Source: Oceanicola sp.
Lineage (GTDB): Bacteria > Pseudomonadota > Alphaproteobacteria > Rhodobacterales > Rhodobacteraceae
Direction of reading: 5' to 3'
Assembly (NCBI GenBank): GCA_017792405.1
Contig: CP051231.1
Span: 3,046,062 to 3,110,061 of the forward strand
DNA: 64,000 nucleotides
Each line of letters starts with the position of its first letter. Positions within the stretch are counted from its first letter, which is position 1. Below the pieces are notes generated by a model. The model was not told the DNA's origin and did no database searches. It saw only the letters and a list, made by a program, of their open reading frames with translations. The translations under genes and the position numbers were made by a program. This document shows positions 1 to 8,587 of this stretch, piece after piece.

Positions 1-2
1 CC

Positions 3-239
3 ACCGAATACTTCCTACCCCTGCACGGCATTGAGGAATGGGACAAACCCGGCGAACCCGCCCATGACCCCGAAGGCCTCGCAGCCTTCATCGCCGCCAG
101 CAAGAGCGCCGCAAGCGGGCGGGTACAGATGACCGAGCTGCACTGCCATATCAACGACACGGCCTTCTGCGACGCGGTTCTGGCCAAGCTTGACGCCTGG
201 GTCGCAGAGGGCATCGTGCCAAGCGGCGTAAGGGCATGA
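3..239 (+). CDS. Tm-1-like ATP-binding (UPF0261) family protein, C-terminal end only
   Basis: Only the last 78 codons are in the window, and the reading frame is open to the left edge. The tail carries ELHCHINDTAFCDAVLAK, which matches the conserved C-terminal 'H-I-N-D-x-x-F' signature of UPF0261/Tm-1-like proteins. Members have an ATP-binding N-terminal domain; their biochemical role is poorly defined, and they often sit in catabolic operons. The stop codon overlaps the ATG of the decayed SDR reading frame that follows (ATGA), so the two were once translationally coupled. The family call rests on this tail alone. Confidence 0.65.
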   Translation, partial: TEYFLPLHGIEEWDKPGEPAHDPEGLAAFIAASKSAASGRVQMTELHCHINDTAFCDAVLAKLDAWVAEGIVPSGVRA

Positions 240-490
240 GGCGTTCTGCAGGCAAGGTCGCTCGCATCACCGGCGCAGGTACAGGGATTACGGCCGCAGT
301 GGCTCAGTGATTGGCGGAGAACGGCGCAAAAGCGCTTGCCATGAGCCGACGCGCGGAGCCCCTCGAAGCCGTCACACCCCTCAAGAAACGGGTTTGACGG
401 AATTGCCGCGCTCACATCAAGCGACAGGTCCAGACGGTCCTGCTATTCGGCATCGATGTTGTAGCCAATACCCAGCCTGGCCGCCCCATG
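236..490 (+). pseudogene. Short-chain dehydrogenase/reductase remnant
   Basis: The frame opens at an ATG overlapping the upstream stop and reads GKVARITGAGTGITAAVAQ, a recognisable SDR nucleotide-binding start (GxxxGxG-like, last Gly changed to Thr). An in-frame TGA follows at 308-310. The same frame then continues LAENGAKALAMSRRAEPLEA, again SDR-like, to a second stop at 395-397. Further on, in another frame, FGIDVVANT (about 450-480) resembles the SDR 'FGGIDVVVNNAG' motif. Multiple stops and frameshifts show decay. The right end is approximate; nothing clear is visible from about 490 to 698. Confidence 0.6.
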
Positions 491-698
491 CGGGACTTCC
501 AGAGCGCGGTTCACTGCCGTCCGCTCGCACGTTCGCGCGGTTTTAGGGCGACAGCCTGCCTTGCGCTGAAAACGATCGGACAAGCCGGCTTCATTAGCAA
601 AGTATTCGGCGCCCATGGCCGCGCGCATTTGGTTCAGGGCAAGGTCGATTTCAGTCGTGGTACGAGGTACGCATTTTGCCCAGAGCGCCCGCCCTGCG

Positions 699-1892
699 CT
701 AGGTTTGGGATGTATCCTCCGTTACGTCTTTGACGCTTCGAACGAGCCATGGGAGGTCCGTTTCACCGAGGCGCGCGACGTTCACCCGGCCGCCCTTCAC
801 GACGTGGATGCCATGATCGCGGGTCAGCGCTTCCTCTTGTGCATTCGTCAATGGCAATAGCGAGAACATGCCCGATTGTTCTGCGATGTAGGCGAGCTGC
901 CCATTGCCGAGCAGGTCACGCTCGGTATCGACAATCTGTTGGCGCACCTTGGCGACGCGTGCGCGCATTTGATCGAGCTCGGCCAACCAGAGCCGTTTGA
1001 AGCTCGCATCCTGCAAGATCGTGCGCACCACCGATGGGCCGTGATCCGGGGCGTGGGACGCGCCAGAGCGGACAATTGCCGACACGGCACGGTGTGTCTT
1101 GTCCCGGTCGCGCGCTCGCGTTTTCACAAACAGTGCCCCGGCCCGGTCGCGGTAGATGCCGAAGGATTTGGATAGGGTGATACAGACAATGCACTCAGGG
1201 AACCGGGCAGCGATCTTGCGGGCCATAGCGCAATCAGCGTCCCAGCTTTGAGCGAAGCCCAGATAGGCGAGGTCGATCCAGGGGATGACTCCGTGCGCCT
1301 CGATCGCGTCGAGCAAGGCGTCGAACTGCTCCGCGTTCATGTCCGCGCCGGTCGGGTTGTGGCACACGCCCTGCATGAGAAAGACATCGCCGGCTTTGGC
1401 GGCTTTCAACCCGTCCAGCATTTGGTCAAAGGTAATCTGGGCCTTGAGCCGGTCGTAATACGGCACTTGGGCAAACCGCGCATGGGCTGCCTTCAGGATC
1501 GGGACGTAGTTGCCATAGGTCGGTGTCTGCAGCCAGACGGTGGGAGGCTTTGGCATCTGAGCCAAAAGGTCCGCCATGACCCGGAGGGCCACGGCCCCAC
1601 CGGATGTCTGAGCGGACACCCAGCCGTCGTCGAAAGCATCGCCCATGATCTCGTGCCCGAGCACGCGGCAATAGTCGGCATTCCCTGTCAGGGCGAGGTA
1701 GGACTTGCTGGTCTGGGTCTCGACCAGCTTTTGTTCGGCCAGTTTCACGGCATTCAGGACAGGTGTTTGGCCAAACTCGTCCTGATAGATACCCACCGTC
1801 AGGTTGAGTTTATCTTCGCGGGGATCAGCCGCGAAGTAGTCGGCCCCGATCATGATGGGGTCGACGGGATAATCCTCAACCTGTTCAAACAT
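699..1892 (-). CDS. Aromatic amino acid / aspartate aminotransferase (class I)
   Basis: A 397-aa PLP-dependent fold-type I aminotransferase of the AspC/TyrB group. It should move the amino group between aromatic or dicarboxylic amino acids and 2-oxoglutarate or oxaloacetate in the cytoplasm. Visible signatures are CHNPTG near residue 178, the PLP-lysine segment LSKSFGIYRDRAGA near 245, and SHAPDHGPSVV, which corresponds to the Ser-x-Pro-Pro-x-His-Gly loop of AspC. Length matches the family. It is the last gene of a minus-strand series starting with an alcohol dehydrogenase, 6 bp after the ABM gene. Substrate choice between Tyr/Phe and Asp cannot be read from sequence alone. Confidence 0.85.
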   Translation of the reverse strand: MFEQVEDYPVDPIMIGADYFAADPREDKLNLTVGIYQDEFGQTPVLNAVKLAEQKLVETQTSKSYLALTGNADYCRVLGHEIMGDAFDDGWVSAQTSGGAVALRVMADLLAQMPKPPTVWLQTPTYGNYVPILKAAHARFAQVPYYDRLKAQITFDQMLDGLKAAKAGDVFLMQGVCHNPTGADMNAEQFDALLDAIEAHGVIPWIDLAYLGFAQSWDADCAMARKIAARFPECIVCITLSKSFGIYRDRAGALFVKTRARDRDKTHRAVSAIVRSGASHAPDHGPSVVRTILQDASFKRLWLAELDQMRARVAKVRQQIVDTERDLLGNGQLAYIAEQSGMFSLLPLTNAQEEALTRDHGIHVVKGGRVNVARLGETDLPWLVRSVKDVTEDTSQT

Positions 1893-1898
1893 CCTGCG

Positions 1899-2225
1899 TC
1901 AGCCCTTTTCCAAGATACCTGTCGTGACCAGCGTCTCGAAGTACTCAACCTTCAGGTCGAAGGATTTCAGAAGCTTCTGGGTGCTCGGCTTGACCACCGC
2001 ATCGTCGAATGCCCCCTGTTCGAAATGCCCCGCCGAGGCAAGATCTGACCAAAGGCTGGTCACGACCAGCTCGCAATCGGTTCCATTCACCTTGACGGCA
2101 AGAGACGCGCCGAGATGACCGGGCAATCCAGCCATCTCCTGGAATGTGCTTCGCTCCAGATGGTCCGCGTATTGTTGAAGCACCTCCTGAGAGCCCGCAA
2201 CGGCCCGCCACCATCGAATGATCAT
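1899..2225 (-). CDS. ABM-like (antibiotic biosynthesis monooxygenase fold) small protein
   Basis: A 108-aa protein. The alternating beta/alpha pattern and the opening IIRWWRAVAGSQEVLQQY resemble dimeric alpha+beta barrel (ABM/quinol monooxygenase-like) proteins. The ATG at 2225 lies 2 bp after the proC stop, so translation is probably coupled; a longer frame upstream lies inside proC and is not used. Members are small cytoplasmic enzymes or quinone-interacting proteins without metal or flavin. Function in this operon is unknown. The next gene is the aminotransferase. Confidence 0.6.
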   Translation of the reverse strand: MIIRWWRAVAGSQEVLQQYADHLERSTFQEMAGLPGHLGASLAVKVNGTDCELVVTSLWSDLASAGHFEQGAFDDAVVKPSTQKLLKSFDLKVEYFETLVTTGILEKG

Positions 2226-2227
2226 TG

Positions 2228-3022
2228 TTATGCCTTCCCTAATTCGACGGCCCGGTCGCGGCAGGCCGTCATTGCTTTTGCGATCACGGCCCCAAAGCCG
2301 TTCTCCTGCATCGAAACAATGGCCGCATGGGTCGTCCCGTTGGGCGATGTGACACGGGCCCGGAGGTCTTCTGGCGCGTCTCCCTTGGTGGCCATGTTGG
2401 CCGCGCCAAGTGCCGTCTGCAGGGTAAGCGCCTTGGCATCCTCCGGGCTCAGGCCCAGGGCGGTTCCGGCCCGGATCATTTCTTCGATCATCAGAAAATA
2501 GTATGCAGGGCCGCTGCCTGATACTGCCGTGACAGCGTCCAGAAGGTCTTCGCGCTCTACGGTGACGCAAATGCCGAAGGCCTCGATGATCTCCGCGGCA
2601 GCTTTTCGTTGCGCTTCGGTCGCATGGTCGTTCACGTAAAGCCCCGTCGCCCCCAGACCGAGCAGGGCTGGCGTGTTGGGCATGGTGCGTGCGACGGCCA
2701 CCGGCCCGAAGAGAGCTTCAAGCGTTGCAGTTGTGACCCCGGCCGCAATGCTCAGGATGAGCTTGCCAGATAGGTCTGCGCGCATCTGCTCGGCAACGGC
2801 AGGAATGACCTGAGGTTTGACGGCCAGCACGACGATGTCAGCGGCAGTGGCGTCGGCTACATCGTCCGTCGTGTGAACGTTGTGGTCACTTTCCAGACGG
2901 TCTCTCTGGTCGGCGTTCGGGTCGATAACCGTGATCCGCGTCGGCTCCCAACCGCTGGCGATCATGCCTCCGATGATGGCCGACGCCATGTTGCCGCCCC
3001 CGATGAATGCAATCTTTTCCAT
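2228..3022 (-). CDS. proC: Pyrroline-5-carboxylate reductase
   Basis: A 264-aa enzyme that reduces 1-pyrroline-5-carboxylate to proline with NAD(P)H. The N-terminal Rossmann motif IAFIGGGNMASAIIGG, VLAVKPQV near residue 65, ARTMPNTPALLGLG near 110 and the C-terminal dimer-domain signature VSGSGPAYYFLMIEEM near 165 are all diagnostic. RVTSPNGTTHAA near the C-terminus is also conserved. Length is typical. It sits inside a catabolic-looking operon with alcohol dehydrogenase and aminotransferase genes rather than a housekeeping context, so a relaxed or related imine substrate is possible. Confidence 0.9.
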   Translation of the reverse strand: MEKIAFIGGGNMASAIIGGMIASGWEPTRITVIDPNADQRDRLESDHNVHTTDDVADATAADIVVLAVKPQVIPAVAEQMRADLSGKLILSIAAGVTTATLEALFGPVAVARTMPNTPALLGLGATGLYVNDHATEAQRKAAAEIIEAFGICVTVEREDLLDAVTAVSGSGPAYYFLMIEEMIRAGTALGLSPEDAKALTLQTALGAANMATKGDAPEDLRARVTSPNGTTHAAIVSMQENGFGAVIAKAMTACRDRAVELGKA

Positions 3023-3025
3023 GGC

Positions 3026-3409
3026 TCAGAACATCGTGTTGTCGTGCCCGATGTGCTCAGGGATAGGCTGAATGACATCCCAGTGCTCCACGATACGACC
3101 ATTCTCCAGCCGGAAGATATCCATGACCGCAGACCCGCGATCATCCTTGTCTTGCGTCCAATGGGCGTGAACGGTCACGTGGTCGCCCTCGCAAAACATG
3201 CGCTTGATGTCGAAGTACGACTCAGGGTTCTTGGCGAACGTCTCCTTGAAGTTCTCTCTGAATGCCTCCACCCCATCGGCGACGCCGGGATTGTGCTGAG
3301 TGTAGGTTTCCCCGACATAGGCGTCCATGCCCTCGTCGACCTTATGCTCGTTGAAAACGGTCTCAAGAAACCCCCTGACGACGCGCTTGTTTTCTTCCGG
3401 TGTGCTCAT
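3026..3409 (-). CDS. SnoaL-like / NTF2-fold protein (single domain)
   Basis: A 127-aa protein of the SnoaL-like superfamily. The features are an N-terminal helix (VVRGFLETVFNEHKVDEGM), YTQHNPGVADGVEAFRENF, and the beta-strand tail MDIFRLENGRIVEHWDVIQP typical of this fold. The start at 3409 has a GAAGG ribosome-binding site 6 nt away; a longer in-frame extension upstream lacks one. SnoaL-like proteins are cyclases, isomerases, hydratases or ligand binders, so no reaction can be assigned. It lies 3 bp upstream of proC and 151 bp downstream of the alcohol dehydrogenase. Confidence 0.75.
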   Translation of the reverse strand: MSTPEENKRVVRGFLETVFNEHKVDEGMDAYVGETYTQHNPGVADGVEAFRENFKETFAKNPESYFDIKRMFCEGDHVTVHAHWTQDKDDRGSAVMDIFRLENGRIVEHWDVIQPIPEHIGHDNTMF

Positions 3410-3560
3410 GATAGGCCTTCCGATCTGCTTTTGGCGTTGAAGTCTCTTTGCCCGTGCTCCGGCTAAAGAGCAGGGGCGGTGATCAGTCCTGGATTGGCAT
3501 TTTTTGCGCCCCTCTGCCCGGGTGATGGACACGGCAAGTGGATGCAACGTTGTCCAAGGT

Positions 3561-4595
3561 TCAGAAGCTCGTGATCACGGTTGCGCCGACCGACTGGAAC
3601 TTGTCCATGTTCATAAGCGCCTCGGGGGCGGCGTCGATGCCGATCTTGTCGCCGACCAGCCGGGCCGGGTTAAGCTTGCCGCTCTCGACCATATCGAGCA
3701 TTGCGCCATAGCGGTGCGCCTGCATCCCGTGGGAGCCAAGCAACTCGATCTCCTGGCCCACGATCTTGGGCATCGGAATCGCAGGGGCCGCGTGATCGCC
3801 CAGCATCAGACCCACCTGAATGTGTTTGCCCCGTGGGCGAAGGCACAGGATCGAGTTGGTCATCGTCGCCGGGTGTCCAAGCGCATCGAGCGAGACATGT
3901 GCGCCGCCCTTGGTGATCTCCTTGACGGCCTCGACCACGTCACCCTTGCCATCAATGGCCGCAACCGCGCCAAGCTCCTTGGCCAGAGCCAGTTTTGCCG
4001 GGTCGAGATCGACGCCGATCACGTTTGCCCCCGCCGCGCTGGCGATCATCACTGCCGAAAGGCCGACGCCGCCGCAGCCATGCACGGCGACCCACTGGCC
4101 CGAGCTGACCTTGCCTTGGTCGATCACGGCGCGGAACGATGTGGCGAACCGGCAACCAAGGCTCGCCGCAGTGGCGAAATCCATCGTCTCGGGCAATGCG
4201 ACCACATTCAGATCAGCCTGATGGATCGGCACGTATTCGGCAAAGCTGCCCCAATGGGTAAAGCCCGGCTGCTCCTGATGCAGACAGACCTGCTGGTGAC
4301 CGGCATGACATTCGCTGCATGATCCACAGCCGCAGATGAACGGCACAGTGACCCGATCGCCCACCTTCCAGTTCTTCACGTCCTTGCCGACCGCCTCGAC
4401 CACGCCGGCCAGTTCGTGGCCGGGGATATGCGGAAGGTCGATGTCGCTATCGTGACCCATCCAGCCGTGCCAGTCGCTGCGGCACACCCCCGTGGCTTCG
4501 ACCTTCAGGACGACCCCATGCGCTTCGGGCACAGGGTCCGACACGTTGACAACTTTGGGAGCCTCTTGGAATTTCTCGAACAGGACAGCTTTCAT
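3561..4595 (-). CDS. Zinc-dependent alcohol dehydrogenase family protein
   Basis: A 344-aa medium-chain dehydrogenase. Catalytic zinc ligands are visible as C38 ([10 protein letters not shown]) and the GHE near 60; the structural zinc site [17 protein letters not shown] is intact. The nucleotide-binding motif [10 protein letters not shown] is near 174, followed by VDLDP, which predicts NAD+ preference. It should oxidise an alcohol, or reduce an aldehyde, in the cytoplasm. It is the first gene of the minus-strand set ending with the aminotransferase and is divergent from the Lrp-type regulator, which probably controls it. Confidence 0.85.
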   Translation of the reverse strand: MKAVLFEKFQEAPKVVNVSDPVPEAHGVVLKVEATGVCRSDWHGWMGHDSDIDLPHIPGHELAGVVEAVGKDVKNWKVGDRVTVPFICGCGSCSECHAGHQQVCLHQEQPGFTHWGSFAEYVPIHQADLNVVALPETMDFATAASLGCRFATSFRAVIDQGKVSSGQWVAVHGCGGVGLSAVMIASAAGANVIGVDLDPAKLALAKELGAVAAIDGKGDVVEAVKEITKGGAHVSLDALGHPATMTNSILCLRPRGKHIQVGLMLGDHAAPAIPMPKIVGQEIELLGSHGMQAHRYGAMLDMVESGKLNPARLVGDKIGIDAAPEALMNMDKFQSVGATVITSF

Positions 4596-4664
4596 GGCAG
4601 GGCCTTTCGGTTGGATCGACTGTTTGGGTGGAAGCTATCAGCCCTAGATGAAATTGCCTTGCCG

Positions 4665-4697
4665 TTCTGCCCCATAATTCACATAATCAGGGCAGAA
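4665..4697. promoter_or_regulatory. Inverted repeat in the adh/Lrp divergent promoter region
   Basis: Perfect 8-bp arms TTCTGCCC (4665-4672) and GGGCAGAA (4690-4697) are separated by an AT-rich 17-bp spacer that contains ATAAT twice. The element lies between the alcohol dehydrogenase start (4595) and the regulator start (4736), which is where an Lrp/AsnC operator is expected. Use as an operator is inference. Confidence 0.5.
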
Positions 4698-4735
4698 AAC
4701 CCTCACCATGAGGAAAATTTGAGGGAGCTCTTCCA

Positions 4736-5212
4736 TTGTCGGATATCGACGCAGTCAGTGCACAAATTCTCGGACTTCTTCAAAGCGACGGGCGCATGAC
4801 CAACGCCAAACTGGCTTCGCACCTGAACATGAGCGAAACCCCCTGCTGGCGACGGCTCAAAAAACTGGAGGAGACGGGCATCATTGAGGGCTATCAGGCC
4901 CAGCTCAATCGCCGCAAGCTGGGGCTGGGTGTCATGGCTTTCGTTCAACTGAGCTGCTCAGAACACGATCAGTCCGCCACTGCCGAATTCCAGCGTATTA
5001 TCGAGGTCACACCCAATATACTCGCTTGCCACAACACCACGGGCGAGGACGACTTCCTATTGATCGTGGTCGCACGTGATTTGGACGACTACAGCGCCTT
5101 TGTTGACAGCACATTGCGGCGTCTACCTGGAGTAACCAGCATTCGTTCGAACCTGTCACTCAAGGAGATGAAGGCCTCGAGCAAGCTGCCTGTGCGCGGT
5201 TCGGAGCGATAA
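4736..5212 (+). CDS. Lrp/AsnC family transcriptional regulator
   Basis: A 158-aa protein with an N-terminal winged helix (residues 5-60; the helix-turn-helix covers MTNAKLASHLNMSETPCWRR) and a C-terminal RAM ligand-binding domain (residues about 70-140). It starts at TTG 4736, preceded by GAGGGAG at 4721-4727, and no better ATG exists in frame. Lrp-type proteins respond to amino acids, which fits the divergent neighbours: an alcohol dehydrogenase followed by proC and an aminotransferase. It probably controls that set and itself through the inverted repeat at 4665-4697. Confidence 0.85.
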   Translation: MSDIDAVSAQILGLLQSDGRMTNAKLASHLNMSETPCWRRLKKLEETGIIEGYQAQLNRRKLGLGVMAFVQLSCSEHDQSATAEFQRIIEVTPNILACHNTTGEDDFLLIVVARDLDDYSAFVDSTLRRLPGVTSIRSNLSLKEMKASSKLPVRGSER

Positions 5213-5473
5213 TCATTACGCGTTCTCAGATGCGAACAATCGGGCCAATCCATCCAAAGGCAGATTTGTCCGCGCACCGGGCGTCGGGCTGGAAGACGAT
5301 GCTGCTCGGACAGTGGATCGCCGCCTGACATGCGAGGCCATCCGCACGATCAAGACGTCAGATATGCATCGGTTCGCCCTCATCTTGTTACACAAACAAC
5401 CGGGACTACAGAACTTGCCGAGACCGTTTCTATTTGGTCGGTCTGGACCTCTCATCGGCGCACGCAAAAGCCC

Positions 5474-6208
5474 CTACCGGAACTTGGCTTTTTCCAGGGC
5501 TTCCATCACGTGCTCGATATGCGCATGCATCGCGGACTGGGCCGCGTCCGGGCTACCACTTCGCAGGGCGGCAACGATGACTTCATGGTCTTCGATCCAT
5601 TTCAGTCTCATCAGCGGAGTGCGGATGTGCCTTTGGAGAGCCTGCCACATTGGCCCCGTCATTTCGTCCCAGACCCGTTGCAGGAATTCTAACAGCATTG
5701 GGTTTTGAGCGGCGCGCGCGATGGCAAAGTGAAACTCGCGGTCGCCGTTTTCGGTTTCTGTGGCCATTCGGTGTTCTTCGCGCATCTTCTGAACATAGCC
5801 GTCGATCGTGTCGAGATCTTCCGCGCTCGCTGCAGATGCCGCTAGGCGGCAGATGTGCGGCTCGAGCGCAAGGCGCGATTGCAGGATGTCGCTCGGGCTG
5901 TTCTGGTCGGGCATCGCCGCGGGCACGGCCGCTATCTGGTCGGGTGCCTGAGGGGGTAGCACGAACACCCCCGAACCGACCTTGATCGTCACCAGCCCGG
6001 CAATCTCCAGCGCAAGCAGCGCCTCGCGGATGCACGTTCGTGATACGCCGTACTCGCGCGAGAGATCGCGCTCTGTGGTAAGTCGCTGGCCGGGCTCGAA
6101 TTCTCCATCTGCGATGCGCGCCTCAAGGCTGTCGGCAACCTGCCGGTACACCCGGACTGGCTTGATCGTCCGGTTCACGGGCGGGCGGCCTGCATCACTT
6201 TCCGGCAT
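5474..6208 (-). CDS. FadR-type GntR family transcriptional regulator
   Basis: A 244-aa regulator. The N-terminal winged helix contains RLTTERDLSREYGVSRTCIREALLALEIAGLV (split here: RLTTERDLSREYGV, then SRTCIREALLALE), the GntR recognition pattern. The C-terminal FCD domain has the helical pattern LEPHICRLAA ... REFHFAIARAAQNPML, which includes the metal-binding residues of FCD proteins. The ATG at 6208 overlaps the end of the enolase-superfamily gene by 14 bp; a longer frame lies inside that gene. It probably represses the adjacent TRAP/enolase genes via the site at 7407-7417 and responds to the imported acid or its dehydration product. Confidence 0.85.
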   Translation of the reverse strand: MPESDAGRPPVNRTIKPVRVYRQVADSLEARIADGEFEPGQRLTTERDLSREYGVSRTCIREALLALEIAGLVTIKVGSGVFVLPPQAPDQIAAVPAAMPDQNSPSDILQSRLALEPHICRLAASAASAEDLDTIDGYVQKMREEHRMATETENGDREFHFAIARAAQNPMLLEFLQRVWDEMTGPMWQALQRHIRTPLMRLKWIEDHEVIVAALRSGSPDAAQSAMHAHIEHVMEALEKAKFR

Positions 6209-7355
6209 AGTAGGCTGCCGGGTCGGGCAGCGGAACATGATCGCCGGGGGACGCTGCGTGATCGGCCAGTGCTGCGCGGTCGAACTCGACACCAAGGCCG
6301 GGGGCCTCGGAAAGAATGACACGGCCACGTTCCGGTTTTGCGGCCACCTGTGCGATGCCCTGTTCCAAGAAACTCCCTCCTTCGATGTTCTCGACGGGGT
6401 AGCACCCGGGTATGGCCCCAGCAACAATTATCGAGGCTTCGAGCGCGCCGTGCGGGGCGATGGTCAGGTTGGCGCAATTGCCCAGGTGGGCGATCTTCAG
6501 CCATTCCGAGATACCGCCAACCTTCAACACGTTCGGTTGGAGGTAGTGGACCGCGCCTGAAGAAACATAGCGCCAGAAGCTGGACCGGGTGGAGACCTCC
6601 TCGCCCAGTGCGATGGGGGTGGGGGACACCGCGGCAAGACGCGCGTGGCCATCCACGTCGCTGGGCGCCAATGGCTCTTCCATCCAGACCGGATCGAAGC
6701 GCGCGTAAGCCGTCACCCGGCGCAGGGCGTCGCCGGGCTTGAAGCGCTGGTTGGCATCGAGCATCAGGGGTCGGCTTCCAATCACCTTCCGGACGGCGGC
6801 AATGCGCGAAAGGTCATCCTCTAGGTCCGGGCGGCCCACCTTGATCTTGAAAAGCCGGTTGCCGGCATCGAGAAACGCCCGGGTCTGCTCGACGAGCGCG
6901 GCCTCGCTCAGGTGCAGGTTCACCGCACTGGCATAGACTTCGAGGCTGTCGGCGGCGCTCCCGATCAGCCTGCGCACCGGAAGTTCAGCCAACTTTCCAC
7001 GCAGATCCCACAGGGCAAGGTCGAAGCCGGCAACCGCGAGCGCGGCGATGCCACCCGGCCCCGGTTGATGGCTTCGCTTCCAAAGGGCCTGCCACAGGGC
7101 CTCATGGTCGTGCACATCTTGCCCAATGAGCATCGGGCCGAGATAGCTCTGTGCGAGGGCGGCGATGGCGATCCCGGCATTGCCCATGGTCGAGCTCCAG
7201 CCCGCCCCCGACAGGCCGTTCTCCAGCGTCAAGGTAACTAGGATGTGCTCGTGGTGGGTGATGGCGTGCGCGGCGGAGACCCAGGGGGCTGGGAGCGGCA
7301 CGCGGAAAACCGAGACATTGAAGCCAGCGATCCGTGAAGACATGTCGTGGCTCAT
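6195..7355 (-). CDS. Mandelate racemase / muconate-lactonising enzyme family (enolase superfamily)
   Basis: A 386-aa enolase-superfamily protein. LFKIKVGRPDLEDDLSRI carries the KxK catalytic pair, LMLDANQRF the first metal-binding Asp, WMEEPL the second Glu, ALGEEVSTR the third, and IAPHGALEAS a catalytic His. The start at 7355 is chosen because AAGGAGGAG lies 6-14 nt upstream, unlike the longer frame. Such enzymes dehydrate sugar acids or racemise or lactonise carboxylates. The divergent TRAP transporter and coupled GntR regulator suggest an aldonate or uronate dehydratase; the exact substrate is unknown. Confidence 0.8.
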   Translation of the reverse strand: MSHDMSSRIAGFNVSVFRVPLPAPWVSAAHAITHHEHILVTLTLENGLSGAGWSSTMGNAGIAIAALAQSYLGPMLIGQDVHDHEALWQALWKRSHQPGPGGIAALAVAGFDLALWDLRGKLAELPVRRLIGSAADSLEVYASAVNLHLSEAALVEQTRAFLDAGNRLFKIKVGRPDLEDDLSRIAAVRKVIGSRPLMLDANQRFKPGDALRRVTAYARFDPVWMEEPLAPSDVDGHARLAAVSPTPIALGEEVSTRSSFWRYVSSGAVHYLQPNVLKVGGISEWLKIAHLGNCANLTIAPHGALEASIIVAGAIPGCYPVENIEGGSFLEQGIAQVAAKPERGRVILSEAPGLGVEFDRAALADHAASPGDHVPLPDPAAYYAGK

Positions 7356-7406
7356 GGCCGGCTCCTCCTTAGGCAATGCTTGGGTCCGCATGGTCTAGCG
7401 GTCCAA

Positions 7407-7417
7407 TGGTCCAACCA
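7407..7417. promoter_or_regulatory. FadR-type GntR operator candidate
   Basis: TGGTCCAACCA fits the FadR-subfamily consensus TNGTNNNACNA and is flanked symmetrically (AA ... AT). It lies between the divergent enolase and TRAP genes. A TTGACA hexamer at 7423-7428 could be the -35 element of the TRAP operon, so bound repressor would block RNA polymerase. The consensus is known; the regulator-site pairing is inference. Confidence 0.55.
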
Positions 7418-7497
7418 ATCTGTTGACACGCGCAAAATTGGCTGTCAAGTCTCGGGCATCGCTCTAAGCCAGAGCCAACAACATGGGAGGAACCGAA

Positions 7498-8511
7498 ATG
7501 CTGTTATCCGGAAAGACCGGACCGACCCGCCGAACCATTCTGAAATCTGGCCTCGCAGGGGCGGCCCTGTTGGGCGCACCGACCCTCGCCAGGGCCCAGG
7601 CGTCGACCACGCTGCGCGCCGCCCACATCGAATCCACCGACAGTGCGACCCACAAGGGGTACGTCGACTTTGCGGAGCGCGTTGCCGAGACAACCGATGG
7701 CGCTGTCGAGGTGAAGGTCTTCCCCGCCGGCCAGCTCGGCAACCTGCGCGACCTCTACGAGGGTATCAAGCTCGGATCGGTCGACATGACGTCCTCCGGG
7801 CCCGACTACACCGCCAACATAGCGCCCATCATGGTAACGGCAGCGCTCTACTTCTCCTATCGGGACGAAGCGCACGCGGACTCTCTGCTCGACGGTGCCT
7901 TCTCCGCAAAACTGTCGGAAGCCCTTGCCGCGCAAGCCGGCATGCGGATCCTCGCGTGGGGTGAGCTGGGTTGGCGCTCTGTCTTCAATACAGTTCGTCC
8001 CATCGAGACGGCGGAAGACTTCAACGGCCTCAAGCTCCGGGTGCCGGAGGCGCAGCTGCACCTGCTGCCGATGGCGGCGCTCGGCGCTGCGCCCACACCC
8101 ATCCCCTATTCCGACGTGTATACTTCGATGCAGACCGGGGTCGTCGACGGGGCCGAGGGCACGCCCGCAGCGGTCACACAGCAGAAGTTCAACGAAGTCT
8201 CGAAGTTCTACTCGCTGACCCGGCATCTTTATAACCCGCTGCATCTCGTCATCGGAGATCGCGCCTTTGGCAACATGAGCGCCGAACAGCAGGAAGCGGT
8301 CCAAGCGGCTGCAGTCGCTGCTTTCCAAGGGCAACGTGCCCAGGCGCGGGAAGACAACGCAGCGGCCTTGAAGGCCCTCGAGGAGGGTGGTCTTCCGGTG
8401 AACACGCCCGATGTGAGCGAGATTCGGAAGATCGTGATCCCCACATGGGATCCGCTGGTGGAGAACCTGGGCGAAGAGGGTCAAGCCCTTGTGGACATGC
8501 TGCTCGCCTGA
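7498..8511 (+). CDS. TRAP transporter substrate-binding protein (DctP family)
   Basis: A 337-aa periplasmic binding protein of a TRAP importer. The N-terminus has a twin-arginine-like signal (RRTILKSGLAGAALLGAP, ending ARAQA). The mature part shows DctP features: FPAGQLGNLRDLYEGIKLGS near 80, and LRVPEAQLHLLPMAALGAAPTPIPY with the conserved Arg that binds the ligand carboxylate near 180. The ATG at 7498 follows GGGAGGA at 7485-7491. It is first in a P-Q-M operon and should capture an organic or sugar acid. Divergent from the enolase-superfamily gene. Confidence 0.9.
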   Translation: MLLSGKTGPTRRTILKSGLAGAALLGAPTLARAQASTTLRAAHIESTDSATHKGYVDFAERVAETTDGAVEVKVFPAGQLGNLRDLYEGIKLGSVDMTSSGPDYTANIAPIMVTAALYFSYRDEAHADSLLDGAFSAKLSEALAAQAGMRILAWGELGWRSVFNTVRPIETAEDFNGLKLRVPEAQLHLLPMAALGAAPTPIPYSDVYTSMQTGVVDGAEGTPAAVTQQKFNEVSKFYSLTRHLYNPLHLVIGDRAFGNMSAEQQEAVQAAAVAAFQGQRAQAREDNAAALKALEEGGLPVNTPDVSEIRKIVIPTWDPLVENLGEEGQALVDMLLA

Positions 8512-8587
8512 GCCGACACGATAAGTGCACAAGTCAGGTCAGCGGTGCCGCCATGCATCGCTGGCCATTTGTCTCAAGGGGGAGAGG

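Noticed and set aside
443..628. A 61-codon minus-strand frame in the left scar region
   Set aside because: ANEAGLSDRFQRKAGC faintly recalls an AraC-type helix-turn-helix, but the match is too short and the rest has no family pattern.
5213..5473. Possible enolase-superfamily C-terminal remnant on the plus strand (RFVRAPGVGLEDDAARTV)
   Set aside because: It resembles the 'APGLGVE' tail of the neighbouring family, but only about 18 residues match and nothing upstream supports it; treated as intergenic without a clear feature.
7504..8532. A 342-codon open frame on the minus strand
   Set aside because: Antisense to the DctP gene, which has a signal peptide and ribosome-binding site; the antisense frame has neither.
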